A DNA stretch of 64,000 bases, taken from assembly GCF_002479495.1 (NCBI RefSeq), contig NZ_DLNQ01000011.1, forward strand, positions 721 to 64,720, in the 5' to 3' direction. Numbering within the stretch: position 1 is the stretch's first letter; every line of letters begins with the position of its first letter. Shown here piece by piece: positions 47,235-56,672 of the stretch. A program made the position numbers and the translations under genes. The stretch is from Brevundimonas sp. UBA7506. Lineage in GTDB: Bacteria; Pseudomonadota; Alphaproteobacteria; Caulobacterales; Caulobacteraceae. The notes below the pieces were generated by a model that made no database searches, had not been told where the DNA came from, and saw only the letters and a program-made list of their open reading frames with translations.

Positions 47235-48224
47235 TCAGGATTGCGCCCCCTCTAGGGCGCGTCCCGCCGCCGCCAGCTCGCCGGCCATGACCGCCTTCAG
47301 CCGCTGCGGCGCCTCAATGGTCGCCTGCTCGCCCCAGGTGAACAGGTGCCAGGCCAGTTCGCGCATGCCTGAGGCGCGGAACCGCACCAGGACCGATCCG
47401 TCCGGCTGATCCTCGATGGTCTGGGTGGGGTGCCAGCGCCAGCCGCGCGCCTCGGCCGCGCCCTCGGGGGCGATGCGCAGCACCACGTCTTCGATCTCGT
47501 CCTGATAGATGCCGAAGGACTGGCTGGCGAAGGCGGCCAGGTCGAAGTCCGCGGGCGGCCGCGCCGTCCCCTCGCCCGCCTCGACCGAGCTCATGCGATC
47601 CAGACGGAAGGTCTGGATACGACCGCTCTCGCGGTCCGCCGCCACCAGGTAGTTGGCGCGCCCGAACATCAGGCCGCAGGGGGCCACGCTGCGGCTGCGC
47701 GCCTCGGCCCCCGGACGGGCGTAGATGAAGCTCAGGGGCCGTTCGGCCAGCACCGCGCCTCTGATCTCGGCCAGCACCGTCTCGTCGGCGGTGGGGCGCG
47801 GCCCGGCCTGGACGGCGATGGTCTCGGCCCGGACCAGAGCCTCCAGATCAGGCGCCATGCGGTTCAGGGTGGTCGAGCGCATGGCCGCCTTGACCTTGCG
47901 CTCCAGCCCTTCCAGCGCAGCCGCTCGCGCCGGTTCGCCCGCCGCGCGCAAAGCCGCCGCCGCCTTGGTCAGCTCCAGCATCTCGGTCGCGGTCGGGGCC
48001 TGCTCGAAGGCGGACAGGCCGCCGCGAATGCGCCAGCGCTTGCTCGGCGGATCGCTGATCTCCTCGACCTGCGGGAACAGCATCAGCACCGCGTCGCGCA
48101 TCCGCTCGGCCGTGCGCCGCCCGACCCGCAGTTGCCCCGCCATCTCGTTCAGCGTCAGCCCCTCGGCGCTGGCCGCCATGCCGCGCGCCAGATCAATGAC
48201 CATCGCCGCCTTGTCGTGCCGCAA
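47235..48224 (-). CDS. WYL-domain helix-turn-helix regulator (TTG start preferred)
   Basis: 329 residues from TTG 48224, which gives M-R-H-D-K-A-A-M, the usual start of this family, with GGAGAAG 5 nt upstream. Longer frames upstream exist. An N-terminal HTH (L-T-L-N-E-M-A-G-Q-L-R-V-G-R-R-T-A-E-R-M) is followed by a WYL domain (~130-240) and a C-terminal WCX-like region. WYL proteins bind small ligands or nucleic acids to control transcription. Divergent from the small gene at 48318. Confidence 0.85.
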   Translation of the reverse strand: MRHDKAAMVIDLARGMAASAEGLTLNEMAGQLRVGRRTAERMRDAVLMLFPQVEEISDPPSKRWRIRGGLSAFEQAPTATEMLELTKAAAALRAAGEPARAAALEGLERKVKAAMRSTTLNRMAPDLEALVRAETIAVQAGPRPTADETVLAEIRGAVLAERPLSFIYARPGAEARSRSVAPCGLMFGRANYLVAADRESGRIQTFRLDRMSSVEAGEGTARPPADFDLAAFASQSFGIYQDEIEDVVLRIAPEGAAEARGWRWHPTQTIEDQPDGSVLVRFRASGMRELAWHLFTWGEQATIEAPQRLKAVMAGELAAAGRALEGAQS

Positions 48225-48317
48225 GAAACTTCTCCACAGAGATACGTCCGAAACTGACGCAATGCTGTCGCATCCTCTCAACATCAGCAAGAGGCAATCG
48301 CTTCAGGAGATCACGAC

Positions 48318-48560
48318 ATGGCCTTCGCCCGCACCCCGACGTTTCAAAAGCCGGCCCGCAAGGCCTTCGCCGACCGCTACATGATCGTGCCGTGCGAGGC
48401 CGAGGGCGACCTGGCCGTCATCTGGGACCGTCAGGAAGAACAGGTCGTGGACGTTATCTCCGCCTCGGCGAGCAGCCGCTATTCCGACGAAGACGCCCTG
48501 TGGGACGAGTTCCACGCCGCACCGGTCGCCGCAGCCCACGACTGGCGCATGGCGGCGTAA
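48318..48560 (+). CDS. Small hypothetical protein
   Basis: 80 residues, acidic C-terminal half (W-D-R-Q-E-E-Q-V-V-D-V, D-E-D-A-L-W-D-E-F). CAGGAG 8 nt before the ATG supports a real gene. No family recognised. It is divergent from the WYL regulator and may be under its control. Confidence 0.65.
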   Translation: MAFARTPTFQKPARKAFADRYMIVPCEAEGDLAVIWDRQEEQVVDVISASASSRYSDEDALWDEFHAAPVAAAHDWRMAA

Positions 48561-48582
48561 ACCCTGTGGGTCGCCTTTAAGG

Positions 48583-50058
48583 TCAGGACGCTGGCGAGGA
48601 TCTGAATGCGACGTTGTGGGCGACGACGCGGGCGCGAATCTCGCCACGCATCCGCTCCAGCTCGCTCCCTTCGATCAGACGACCGCGCAGCACCAGATCG
48701 GCGATGCGCCGCGTCGCCGACACATCGACCAGCGGATTGGCGTCCAGCACCAGCAGGTCGGCCGACTTGCCCGTCGCCACGGCGCCGTAGCGCGCGCCCT
48801 GGTTCAGGAAGCGCGGCCCGTCCACGACCGAGCCCATCAGCGCCTCGCGCGGCGTCAGACCCAGCTTCACATACAGCTCCAGCTCGTCGTGCAGCGAGAA
48901 GCCCGGATAGTTGAATGAGTTGAGGAAGCCCGCATCCGTCCCGGTCAGGATCACCACGCCCGCATCGCGCAACATGGGCAGGGTGCGCGACGTCACCTCC
49001 TTGACGAAATGACGGTCCTCGATCTGCTGCGGCGTGGCCCGGGCCGCGCGCTCGACGCGCCAGTCATAAGTCGCCCGGATGCCCGGTCCGACATAGGCCA
49101 GTCCGTCGTCGTGCGAGTGGTCGTCCAGATCGAGGTTGGCCAGGGTGGTCGAGCCGTAGAGGGTCGGCGACACCGCCGTGCCCAGTTCGCGCAGTCGGGC
49201 ATAGACCCGCCGCGCCGTCTCGACGTCGAAGGTGTCGGCGTAGCGCCGCATAGTCTGGGCGTAGGTATACTTGCCCGTCAGATAGTCGGCGGCGATGGCC
49301 GCTTCATCGCGCGAGCCCGCCTTCATGGCGTAGTCGAGATGCTCGATCGACGACAGGCCCGCCTCGGCGGCCTCCAGCACGGTGATGCTGGCGGGAATGT
49401 GGGCCGAGGTCTTCATCCCCCGCTTCTTCGCCTCGCTCACAGCGTAGAGGAAGAGTTCAGGCTTCAGGGTGTTGTCGGTGATCTTGACGAAGTCGACGCG
49501 CAGGGCCTGCAGCCGGTCGAGTGCGGCATCGACATCGGCCTCGCTGCCGGTCTCGATCACGCCCTTCCAGACGGGAGCAATGCCCTCGATCTTGGGGCCC
49601 GAGGTGAAGATACGCGGGCTGTCGGGCGTCGGCGGGGCGTCGCGCCAGTCCAGCACCTGCTGCGCCAGATCGCCCGCCGCGTCGCGTACCGCGACCACGC
49701 CGTTGACGACGTAAAGCGGCATCAGCTCGGCGTTTTCCTCGATCAGGGTCTCGCCCCCGCCGAAGTGGACGTGCATGTCCCACAGACCGGGCATGACATA
49801 GCGGTCACCCAGGTCCGTCGTCCGCGCCGCGCGATAGCGGCTCGCCTGTCCCTCAGGCAGGACGGCGACGATGTCCCCGCCGCGCACGGCCACCAGTTGA
49901 TCGGGCGTCGTCGTTCCCTTCTCGACATCGACCACCGTGGCCGAGGTCAGCAGCAGGTCGATCGTCTCGACCGGGGTTTCAACGGCGGTCAGCGGCGCCG
50001 TGGCGCAGGCGGACAAGAAGGCGGCGGCGGCGACGATCAGGAAGGTGCGCATGACCAT
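48583..50058 (-). CDS. Amidohydrolase, imidazolonepropionase-like lipoprotein
   Basis: 491 residues. A signal with lipobox (A-F-L-S-A-C) indicates a lipoprotein; the ATG at 50052 is an alternative start. Metal-dependent hydrolase features: M-P-G-L-W-D-M-H-V-H-F near residue 95, H-I-P-A-S, S-I-E-H-L-D and G-T-D-A-G. The family splits cyclic amides or dipeptides; a specific substrate cannot be named. Both flanking genes are independent small ones. Confidence 0.85.
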   Translation of the reverse strand: MVMRTFLIVAAAAFLSACATAPLTAVETPVETIDLLLTSATVVDVEKGTTTPDQLVAVRGGDIVAVLPEGQASRYRAARTTDLGDRYVMPGLWDMHVHFGGGETLIEENAELMPLYVVNGVVAVRDAAGDLAQQVLDWRDAPPTPDSPRIFTSGPKIEGIAPVWKGVIETGSEADVDAALDRLQALRVDFVKITDNTLKPELFLYAVSEAKKRGMKTSAHIPASITVLEAAEAGLSSIEHLDYAMKAGSRDEAAIAADYLTGKYTYAQTMRRYADTFDVETARRVYARLRELGTAVSPTLYGSTTLANLDLDDHSHDDGLAYVGPGIRATYDWRVERAARATPQQIEDRHFVKEVTSRTLPMLRDAGVVILTGTDAGFLNSFNYPGFSLHDELELYVKLGLTPREALMGSVVDGPRFLNQGARYGAVATGKSADLLVLDANPLVDVSATRRIADLVLRGRLIEGSELERMRGEIRARVVAHNVAFRSSPAS

Positions 50059-50093
50059 CCGCTATAGGCCTCTCGTCGCGCCCGGCAAGCGGA

Positions 50094-50507
50094 TCAGGGA
50101 TAGCGGCGGTTCATCTCGTCCCGACTGGCGACGCACAGGTCGCGCAGCACGCCCATGTCCACCTGATCCAGCCGCTTGATGTAGAGGCAGGCCACGCTCG
50201 TCGTGTGCGGCCCCAGCCGCTCCAGCATGGCCTCGGTCTCCGGCGCCCAGGCCAGATAGAGGGTCAGGGCCGCCTTGCGGGGCGAGAAGCCCATGCGCGG
50301 CCAGTCGGCGCTCTTGCCGTTGGCGGTGACATTGGCGTAGCGGCCAAAACCGACGATGGACGGCCCCCACATGACCGGCGCCTCGCCCGTCACCTCCTGC
50401 ATCAGGGCGCTGAGGATGCGGCCTTCCTCGCGCCGTCGCGCCGGTTCGGCGGAGGCCAGGAAATCCTCGACCGAGGCGTCGGTCGGCTGGGTCTTCGGCT
50501 CAGACAT
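50094..50507 (-). CDS. DUF1801 family protein
   Basis: 137 residues from the ATG at 50507 (a longer start at 50528 overlaps the upstream cupin gene more). E-E-G-R-I-L-S-A-L-M-Q, W-G-P-S-I-V-G-F-G and K-A-A-L-T-L-Y-L are DUF1801 hallmarks. The fold is that of iron-chaperone-like YdhG/Frataxin-like proteins; function unknown. Start overlaps the cupin gene's end by 8 bp. Confidence 0.82.
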   Translation of the reverse strand: MSEPKTQPTDASVEDFLASAEPARRREEGRILSALMQEVTGEAPVMWGPSIVGFGRYANVTANGKSADWPRMGFSPRKAALTLYLAWAPETEAMLERLGPHTTSVACLYIKRLDQVDMGVLRDLCVASRDEMNRRYP

Positions 50508-50910
50508 GGGGCGCTTCCACAGCCTCAATGGCCAGTCCCGGCGCCGTCGAACAGGCGGCCAGGGTCCAGTCGCCCTGACTGCGCATCCGCCGCCAGGCGC
50601 CGGCGGGAGCCGCGATCTGCCTCTGGTCCGGCCCCAGCACCAAAGGCCTCAGTCCCTGATCGGTGACGATCTCCAGCGTCAGGGGCGCCCCCATGTAGAA
50701 GGCCCAGATCTCGGTCATCTCGACCAGGCGCCAGTCGTCCGCGTCGTCGGCCGTCAGCAGCCGATAGGCGGTCGCGGCCTCGGACCCGCAGGCCGCGAGA
50801 CCGGGATCACGCGCCATCGGCCGGAAATGCCCGCCCTCGGGATGGGGGCTCAGCGACAGGTTGGCGATGATCTCGTCCGCGCTGAACACGATCTTCCCCT
50901 CCTCCGTCAT
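50500..50910 (-). CDS. Cupin, DUF985 family
   Basis: 136 residues. L-S-L-S-P-H-P-E-G-G-H-F-R near the start and a Trp-rich core (W-A-F-Y-M-G-A-P-L-T-L-E-I) fit DUF985 cupins. Small beta-barrel proteins of unknown function, related to sugar epimerase-like cupins. Overlaps the DUF1801 start, so probably one transcript. Confidence 0.83.
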   Translation of the reverse strand: MTEEGKIVFSADEIIANLSLSPHPEGGHFRPMARDPGLAACGSEAATAYRLLTADDADDWRLVEMTEIWAFYMGAPLTLEIVTDQGLRPLVLGPDQRQIAAPAGAWRRMRSQGDWTLAACSTAPGLAIEAVEAPHV

Positions 50911-50962
50911 GGCCGCCCCGCTGAAATACTCAGCGCCTTGATGGCGCTGTTCGCAGCGCGAC

Positions 50963-51399
50963 TCAACGGCCGGCGATGAAGGGCGGCGCAGGACGCCACT
51001 GACCGTCTTCAAAGATGAAATCTTCGCCACCATTCCAGGGAACCGCGGCGGGCCAGCTTGTCCGGCCATGGCCGACCACGAGGTAACGGACGCCCGGCTT
51101 CAACGCCTGTGCAGGACCTTCGGCGACAAACCCCTTCGGCGCCTGGCCATAGATGACCTGTGTCAGCTTGCGGCAGTCGCGTCCGCGCGCGCTGACGCTC
51201 CAGACGGGCCGCATCATGGCGTTGGACGTTTCATGCACCGCCAGACTGCTGACGCAGACTCGTTCTGGGCGCACTGGATCGACCCCGAAGCTCGCCGTCG
51301 GTTGTTCCAGGGAGCCGCTGATGCGCACCGGGATCATGGCCGAGCAGGCCGCGACCGAGGCCATCAGCAACAGAACAAAACTAAGCCGCCCGCGTCGCC

Positions 51400-51403
<4 letters not shown>
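50963..51403 (-). CDS. Hypothetical lipoprotein coupled to pntB
   Basis: 146 residues. A signal ending A-S-V-A-A-C, a typical lipobox, then a beta-rich chain with two conserved-looking Cys residues (V-C-V-S-S, R-D-C-R-K). Its ATG overlaps the pntB stop by 4 bp, so it is translated with transhydrogenase. No family recognised. Confidence 0.7.
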
Positions 51404-52818
<1,415 letters not shown>

Positions 52819-52859
52819 CAGATCCCCTCCCCCGAGGTCATGTTCAGTCAGGCGTTAAG

Positions 52860-53237
52860 TCAGAAGACGTTGACGACGGCCGGCGCGGCCGGATCGTTGG
52901 TGCCGGCGGACGTGGCCACGCCGTTCTTGACGACAGCGACGCCGACGCCGCCCTCGCCGCCCGTCTTGGTCACGCGGCAGCTGCCGTTGTCGCTGGGCAG
53001 ACGCCCGGCCATGCGGCCCGTGCCGGTGTGGTTGATGCGATTCATGTGGATGCCGCGAATGGTGACCGGGGCGAACTGGCATTGCAGCGCCCAGCTGGCG
53101 CCCTGCGGCGCGGCGACGGACCAGTGCAGGCCGCCGTAGGGGTTCTTGCCCACTTCTTCGGTGTGCTGGGCCGAGGCGGCGCCCGAGGCGGCGACGGCGG
53201 CGGTCAGGGCGGCGGCGAAAATCAGGGAGGTCTTCAT
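52860..53237 (-). CDS. Hypothetical secreted protein in the pnt operon
   Basis: 125 residues from the ATG at 53237. A signal peptide (M-K-T-S-L-I-F to A-S-A-Q) leads a small mature domain with two Cys residues (L-Q-C-Q, S-C-R-V), presumably a disulfide. The start lies 11 bp after the small membrane gene and the end 41 bp before pntB, so it is read within the operon. No family recognised. Confidence 0.7.
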   Translation of the reverse strand: MKTSLIFAAALTAAVAASGAASAQHTEEVGKNPYGGLHWSVAAPQGASWALQCQFAPVTIRGIHMNRINHTGTGRMAGRLPSDNGSCRVTKTGGEGGVGVAVVKNGVATSAGTNDPAAPAVVNVF

Positions 53238-53248
53238 CACGGTTACTT

Positions 53249-53533
53249 TCAGCGTTTGGTCAGGCTTTGGGTGCGGGTCAGTCGCCAGAGCGCGGCGGCG
53301 ATGAACAGCGGCCCCAGGAATATCATGGCCCAGTCGAAGACGGTCATCTCGCGGTTCTGAATGACGATGCGCGTCAGGACGGCGGCGAACACCAGAACCA
53401 CGCCGCAGTCCTGAAACCGCAGCTTGCCGATGGGGTCCTTCACCCGGACCCAGCTCCAGATCCACAGGGCGACGCCCAGGCCGGTGACGGCCCAGGAGAC
53501 GTAAAAAGCGAACAGGGCAGGCGAAAAAATCAC
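53249..53533 (-). CDS. Small membrane protein in the pnt operon (GTG start)
   Basis: 94 residues with three hydrophobic segments (~5-25, 43-55, 66-80). GTG 53533 overlaps the pntAB stop (GTGA, 4 bp), and no ATG is usable, so it is translationally coupled. The E-M-T-V-F-D-W and R-F-Q-D-C sections carry the few polar residues between helices. Unknown family; contact with the transhydrogenase is possible from position only. Confidence 0.65.
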   Translation of the reverse strand: MIFSPALFAFYVSWAVTGLGVALWIWSWVRVKDPIGKLRFQDCGVVLVFAAVLTRIVIQNREMTVFDWAMIFLGPLFIAAALWRLTRTQSLTKR

Positions 53534-53856
53534 GAGGCCTTGGGCCTTTCCTTCTTCTTGTACATGGCCAGCATCCGTCGCGTGACCATGAAGCCGCCGA
53601 AGATGTTGACGCTGGCCAGGGTCACGGCGACCACGCCCGCCCCCTTGGCGATCCAGGCGTTCGGGCCCGCCGCCTCGGGGCTGAGCGCCGCCGCCGCGAT
53701 CAGGCCGCCGACGATGATGACGCTGGAAATGGCGTTGGTCACGGCCATCAGCGGCGTGTGCAGGGCGGGCGTCACGCTCCACACCACATAATAGCCGACG
53801 AAGATGGCCAGCACGAAAATGGCCAAGCGGAAGACGGTGGGATCGACGTGTTCCAT
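53530..53856 (-). CDS. pntAB: NAD(P) transhydrogenase alpha-2 subunit
   Basis: 108 residues, three or four helices. The core V-T-P-A-L-H-T-P-L-M-A-V-T-N-A-I-S-S-V-I is the family signature, and the end F-G-G-F-M-V-T-R-R-M-L-x-M-Y-K also fits. It is the membrane part split from alpha-1, as in Rhodospirillum. Its start overlaps the stop of a 75-residue gene by one base. Confidence 0.95.
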   Translation of the reverse strand: MEHVDPTVFRLAIFVLAIFVGYYVVWSVTPALHTPLMAVTNAISSVIIVGGLIAAAALSPEAAGPNAWIAKGAGVVAVTLASVNIFGGFMVTRRMLAMYKKKERPKAS

Positions 53857-54083
53857 CAGCTTCTAGCCTCCAATCGCGCGTCAATGCTGACCAGCAGTCG
53901 CAAGATGCCGCCTCCCAGCAGACTCATCACAGCCATTTCGATGATGTTGCCCAGGGCTCTGCCGGCGACAACGCCTCCCTGGAACGAAAGCCCTACCAGA
54001 ACCAGAAGCGCCAAAGCCGGGCCTACGATCATGATCAAGACGGCGAAGGCTGCGAGGCCGTCTCTCAACTTGGTCGAGATCAT
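53856..54083 (-). CDS. Small membrane protein between pntAA and pntAB
   Basis: 75 residues with two hydrophobic segments (about 12-35 and 48-66) and charged ends. The ATG overlaps the pntAA stop by 4 bp and its stop overlaps the pntAB start by one base, so it is tightly locked into the operon. Not part of the usual pntAA-pntAB-pntB set. Unknown family. Confidence 0.7.
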   Translation of the reverse strand: MISTKLRDGLAAFAVLIMIVGPALALLVLVGLSFQGGVVAGRALGNIIEMAVMSLLGGGILRLLVSIDARLEARS

Positions 54084-55213
54084 CCCTTCACGCCTTCATG
54101 CACGATGGCCCCGCCGTGCGTCACGACAGCTGCCTTGAGGATTTCGTCTTCCAGGTCCAGCGTCACGACACCGTCCTTCAGCATCAACCCGACGAAGGCG
54201 GTCAGGTTGCGGGCGTAGAGAGCGCTGGCGTCGGCGGCGATGCGGCCCGGCAGGTTGGTGTAGCCGACGATGGAGACGCCACCAGCCGTGGTCACGACCT
54301 CGCCCGCCTTGGCGCCCGCGACATTGCCGCCCGCCTCGACCGCCAGATCGATCAGGACCGAGCCCGGCTTCATCGAGGCCACCTGTTCGGCGCTGACCAG
54401 CACCGGCGCCGCGCGTCCGGGGATCAGGGCCGTGGTGATAACGATGTCCTGCTTCTTGATATGCTCGCCGGTCAGGGCGGCCTGCTTGGCCTGATATTCC
54501 GGCGACATGGGCTTGGCGTAGCCGCCCGCCGTCTGGGCGTTCTTGAACTCTTCGTCCTCGACGGCCAGGAACTTGGCGCCCAGGCTCTCGACCTGTTCCT
54601 TGGTGGCCGGGCGGACGTCGGTGGCGGTGACCACAGCGCCCAGACGCCGCGCCGTGGCGATGGCCTGCAAGCCCGCCACGCCCACGCCCATGACGAAGAC
54701 CTTGGCCGGGGCGACCGTGCCCGCCGCCGTCATCATCATCGGGAAGCCCTTGCCGAAGGCGTAGGCCGCCTCGATCACCGCGCGATAGCCGGCCAGATTA
54801 GCCTGGGACGACAGCACGTCCATGACCTGGGCGCGGGTGATGCGCGGCACGAATTCCATGGCGAAGGCGGTGACGCCGGCGCCCTTCAGCGCCTCGACCG
54901 TATCCTTCTCGCGATAGGCGTCCAGCATGGCGACAACGATGGCGCCGGGCTTCAGCGCGCTGGTCTCCTGCGCCGTCGGACCGCGCACCTTCAACACAAT
55001 GTCGGCGCCCTCCAGCACCGCACGGGTGTCGGGCTTCACCGTGGCCCCGGACTCGGCGTAGTCGGCGTCGGGAATGGACGAGCCAATGCCCGTCCCGGCC
55101 TCGACCGACACGGTCGCGCCCAGGGCGATCAGCTTCTTCACCGTCTCCGGCGTTACAGCGCAACGCGTCTCGCCTTCTCGGCGCTCGCGGGTCACGGCGA
55201 TGGCGACAGCCAA
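54080..55213 (-). CDS. pntAA: NAD(P) transhydrogenase alpha-1 subunit (TTG start)
   Basis: 377 residues from TTG 55213, with GGGAGGG 6 nt upstream and a family-like N-terminus A-V-A-I-A-V-T-R-E-R; an in-frame TTG at 55228 overlaps that site. Alanine-dehydrogenase-type fold with G-V-G-V-A-G for NAD(H), T-A-L-I-P-G-R-A-A-P and R-Y/V-P-R-I-T-R motifs. Soluble subunit that binds NADH. First gene of the operon. Confidence 0.95.
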   Translation of the reverse strand: MAVAIAVTRERREGETRCAVTPETVKKLIALGATVSVEAGTGIGSSIPDADYAESGATVKPDTRAVLEGADIVLKVRGPTAQETSALKPGAIVVAMLDAYREKDTVEALKGAGVTAFAMEFVPRITRAQVMDVLSSQANLAGYRAVIEAAYAFGKGFPMMMTAAGTVAPAKVFVMGVGVAGLQAIATARRLGAVVTATDVRPATKEQVESLGAKFLAVEDEEFKNAQTAGGYAKPMSPEYQAKQAALTGEHIKKQDIVITTALIPGRAAPVLVSAEQVASMKPGSVLIDLAVEAGGNVAGAKAGEVVTTAGGVSIVGYTNLPGRIAADASALYARNLTAFVGLMLKDGVVTLDLEDEILKAAVVTHGGAIVHEGVKG

Positions 55214-55373
55214 GCGAATCCCTCCCAAATCCCCCAGAGCCGGAACGTTAGGACGAAGCCAAAGCGGGCGTCAAAGCGCAAATCGCCCCCTCGCCTGACA
55301 ATTTGTTGCAGCGCGAGAGAAAATTATCCTCACAGACGCAAGTTTCAACCTTTTCCTGCGCGGCGCGAGACAT

Positions 55374-55411
55374 GAAAAAGCCCGCCGAACGCGTGTCCGA
55401 CGGGCCTTTCA
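55374..55411 (-). terminator. Probable terminator after the cytochrome oxidase subunit IV gene
   Basis: AAAGCCCGCCG and CGACGGGCCTTT pair with one GT and one bulge around an 11-nt loop, with A and T runs outside. It can work on both strands; the minus strand gene ends 33 bp away. Confidence 0.6.
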
Positions 55412-55443
55412 AGTTTCACTGCGCCGCGAGCGCGGCGCCGAAC

Positions 55444-55692
55444 TCAGTGCGCAGGCTTGGAGCGCAGGGCGAAGAAGCCCGCCACGAACACCACGACGCC
55501 GCTGATGGCGCCGGCCAGGAAGCCCGCGCCCACGGCGAACCATACCGTCAGCAGGACCAGGATCGCAGCCGTCAGCAACGAACCCCACTTGGCCATGAAT
55601 TTGAACAGCTCCCAGGTCGAGACCTGTTCCGAGATTTCCATCGAGCCGTGCACATAGGCGTGTTCGGCATTGTCTGCGTGCTGGTCGGCCAT
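55444..55692 (-). CDS. aa3-type cytochrome c oxidase subunit IV
   Basis: 82 residues from the ATG at 55692. The pattern H-G-S-M-E-I-S-E-Q, W-E-L-F-K-F-M-A-K-W-G-S-L and two helices close together fits the small bacterial subunit IV (PF07835-type). It is found in the aa3 oxidase of alphaproteobacteria but is not essential for turnover. It sits alone; the other oxidase genes are not in the window. Confidence 0.85.
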   Translation of the reverse strand: MADQHADNAEHAYVHGSMEISEQVSTWELFKFMAKWGSLLTAAILVLLTVWFAVGAGFLAGAISGVVVFVAGFFALRSKPAH

Positions 55693-55852
55693 TCCGGTCT
55701 TCCGAAAAAGAGTCAAGATTTCGACGGCTCTTATAGCGGTCGGGGCGCGAGGCTCAAGACCCGAGCACACGCGGTCCAGCTTGTCGCGTTGACGTCGCCC
55801 GATCAGCGTTCATGATGCGAGTGCGAACGTCTTGCCGGACCCAGGAGCTCCC

Positions 55853-56671
55853 ATGCCTTCCTCGACCGTTCTCGTCGCCACCGACCTGACCGCCCGCAGC
55901 GACCGTCCGCTGGATCGCGCCGCCCTGCTGGCCGATCAGATCGGCGCCGGCGTCACCGTCGCTCATGTCATCGAAGGCCCAGGCTTCGACCGCGAGCAGG
56001 ACGAGGACATCCTGCGCGCCGTCCGCGCCTCGCTGCCTCCCGCTCTGGACGAGGCCGCCGTGGTGTCGGATCATGGCGCCGCGCCCGCGGTTCTGGCCGC
56101 CTTGGCGAACAGCGAAAAAGCCGCCGCCATCGTTACCGGCACAGGCCGCTACAACGGGCTGAGCGACTTCTTCCTGGGCACCGCGGTGGACCATCTAGTG
56201 CGCCACGCCGAGCAGCCAGTGCTGGTGGTGAAGCGACGTGCGAGCGGCCCCTATCGCTCCATCCTGCTGGCCACCGACTATTCCGACGGTGCGCTGCAGG
56301 CCTTCCAGACGGCGCTGCGGCTGTTCCCCGACGCCGAGTTTGAACTGGTCAACGCCTACAGCGTGCCCTTCGAGACGCGCGCGCCCTCGGCCGACATCAC
56401 CGAAGCGGCCCGCGAAGAGGCCGAGGCCGAGATGGCCGCCTTCGTCGCCCGCGCCGCCCCGCCTAAGCTCGACGCCGTCCACACCCTCGTCGCCAAGGGC
56501 GACGTCCAGACAGTGATCGAGCAGCGCGTCATCAGGGACGTCCCCGATCTGGTCGTCATCGGCTCGCACGGCCGCAGCGGCTGGGTGCAGGCGACCCTGG
56601 GCAGTCAGGCGTCGAACCTGCTGAAACGCCTGCCCTCCGACGTTCTGGTGGTGCGTCAGACCCGGGACTGA
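55853..56671 (+). CDS. Universal stress protein, tandem UspA domains
   Basis: 272 residues from the ATG at 55853, preceded by AGGAG; a TTG at 55832 is less likely. Two Usp domains; the second has the ATP-binding motif G-S-H-G-R-x8-G-S. First domain T-G-T-G-R-Y-N-G-L is similar. This is the second tandem Usp of the window and is not closely similar to the one at 44.8 kb. Convergent with the M3 peptidase, 1 bp apart. Confidence 0.87.
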   Translation: MPSSTVLVATDLTARSDRPLDRAALLADQIGAGVTVAHVIEGPGFDREQDEDILRAVRASLPPALDEAAVVSDHGAAPAVLAALANSEKAAAIVTGTGRYNGLSDFFLGTAVDHLVRHAEQPVLVVKRRASGPYRSILLATDYSDGALQAFQTALRLFPDAEFELVNAYSVPFETRAPSADITEAAREEAEAEMAAFVARAAPPKLDAVHTLVAKGDVQTVIEQRVIRDVPDLVVIGSHGRSGWVQATLGSQASNLLKRLPSDVLVVRQTRD

Positions 56672-56672
56672 A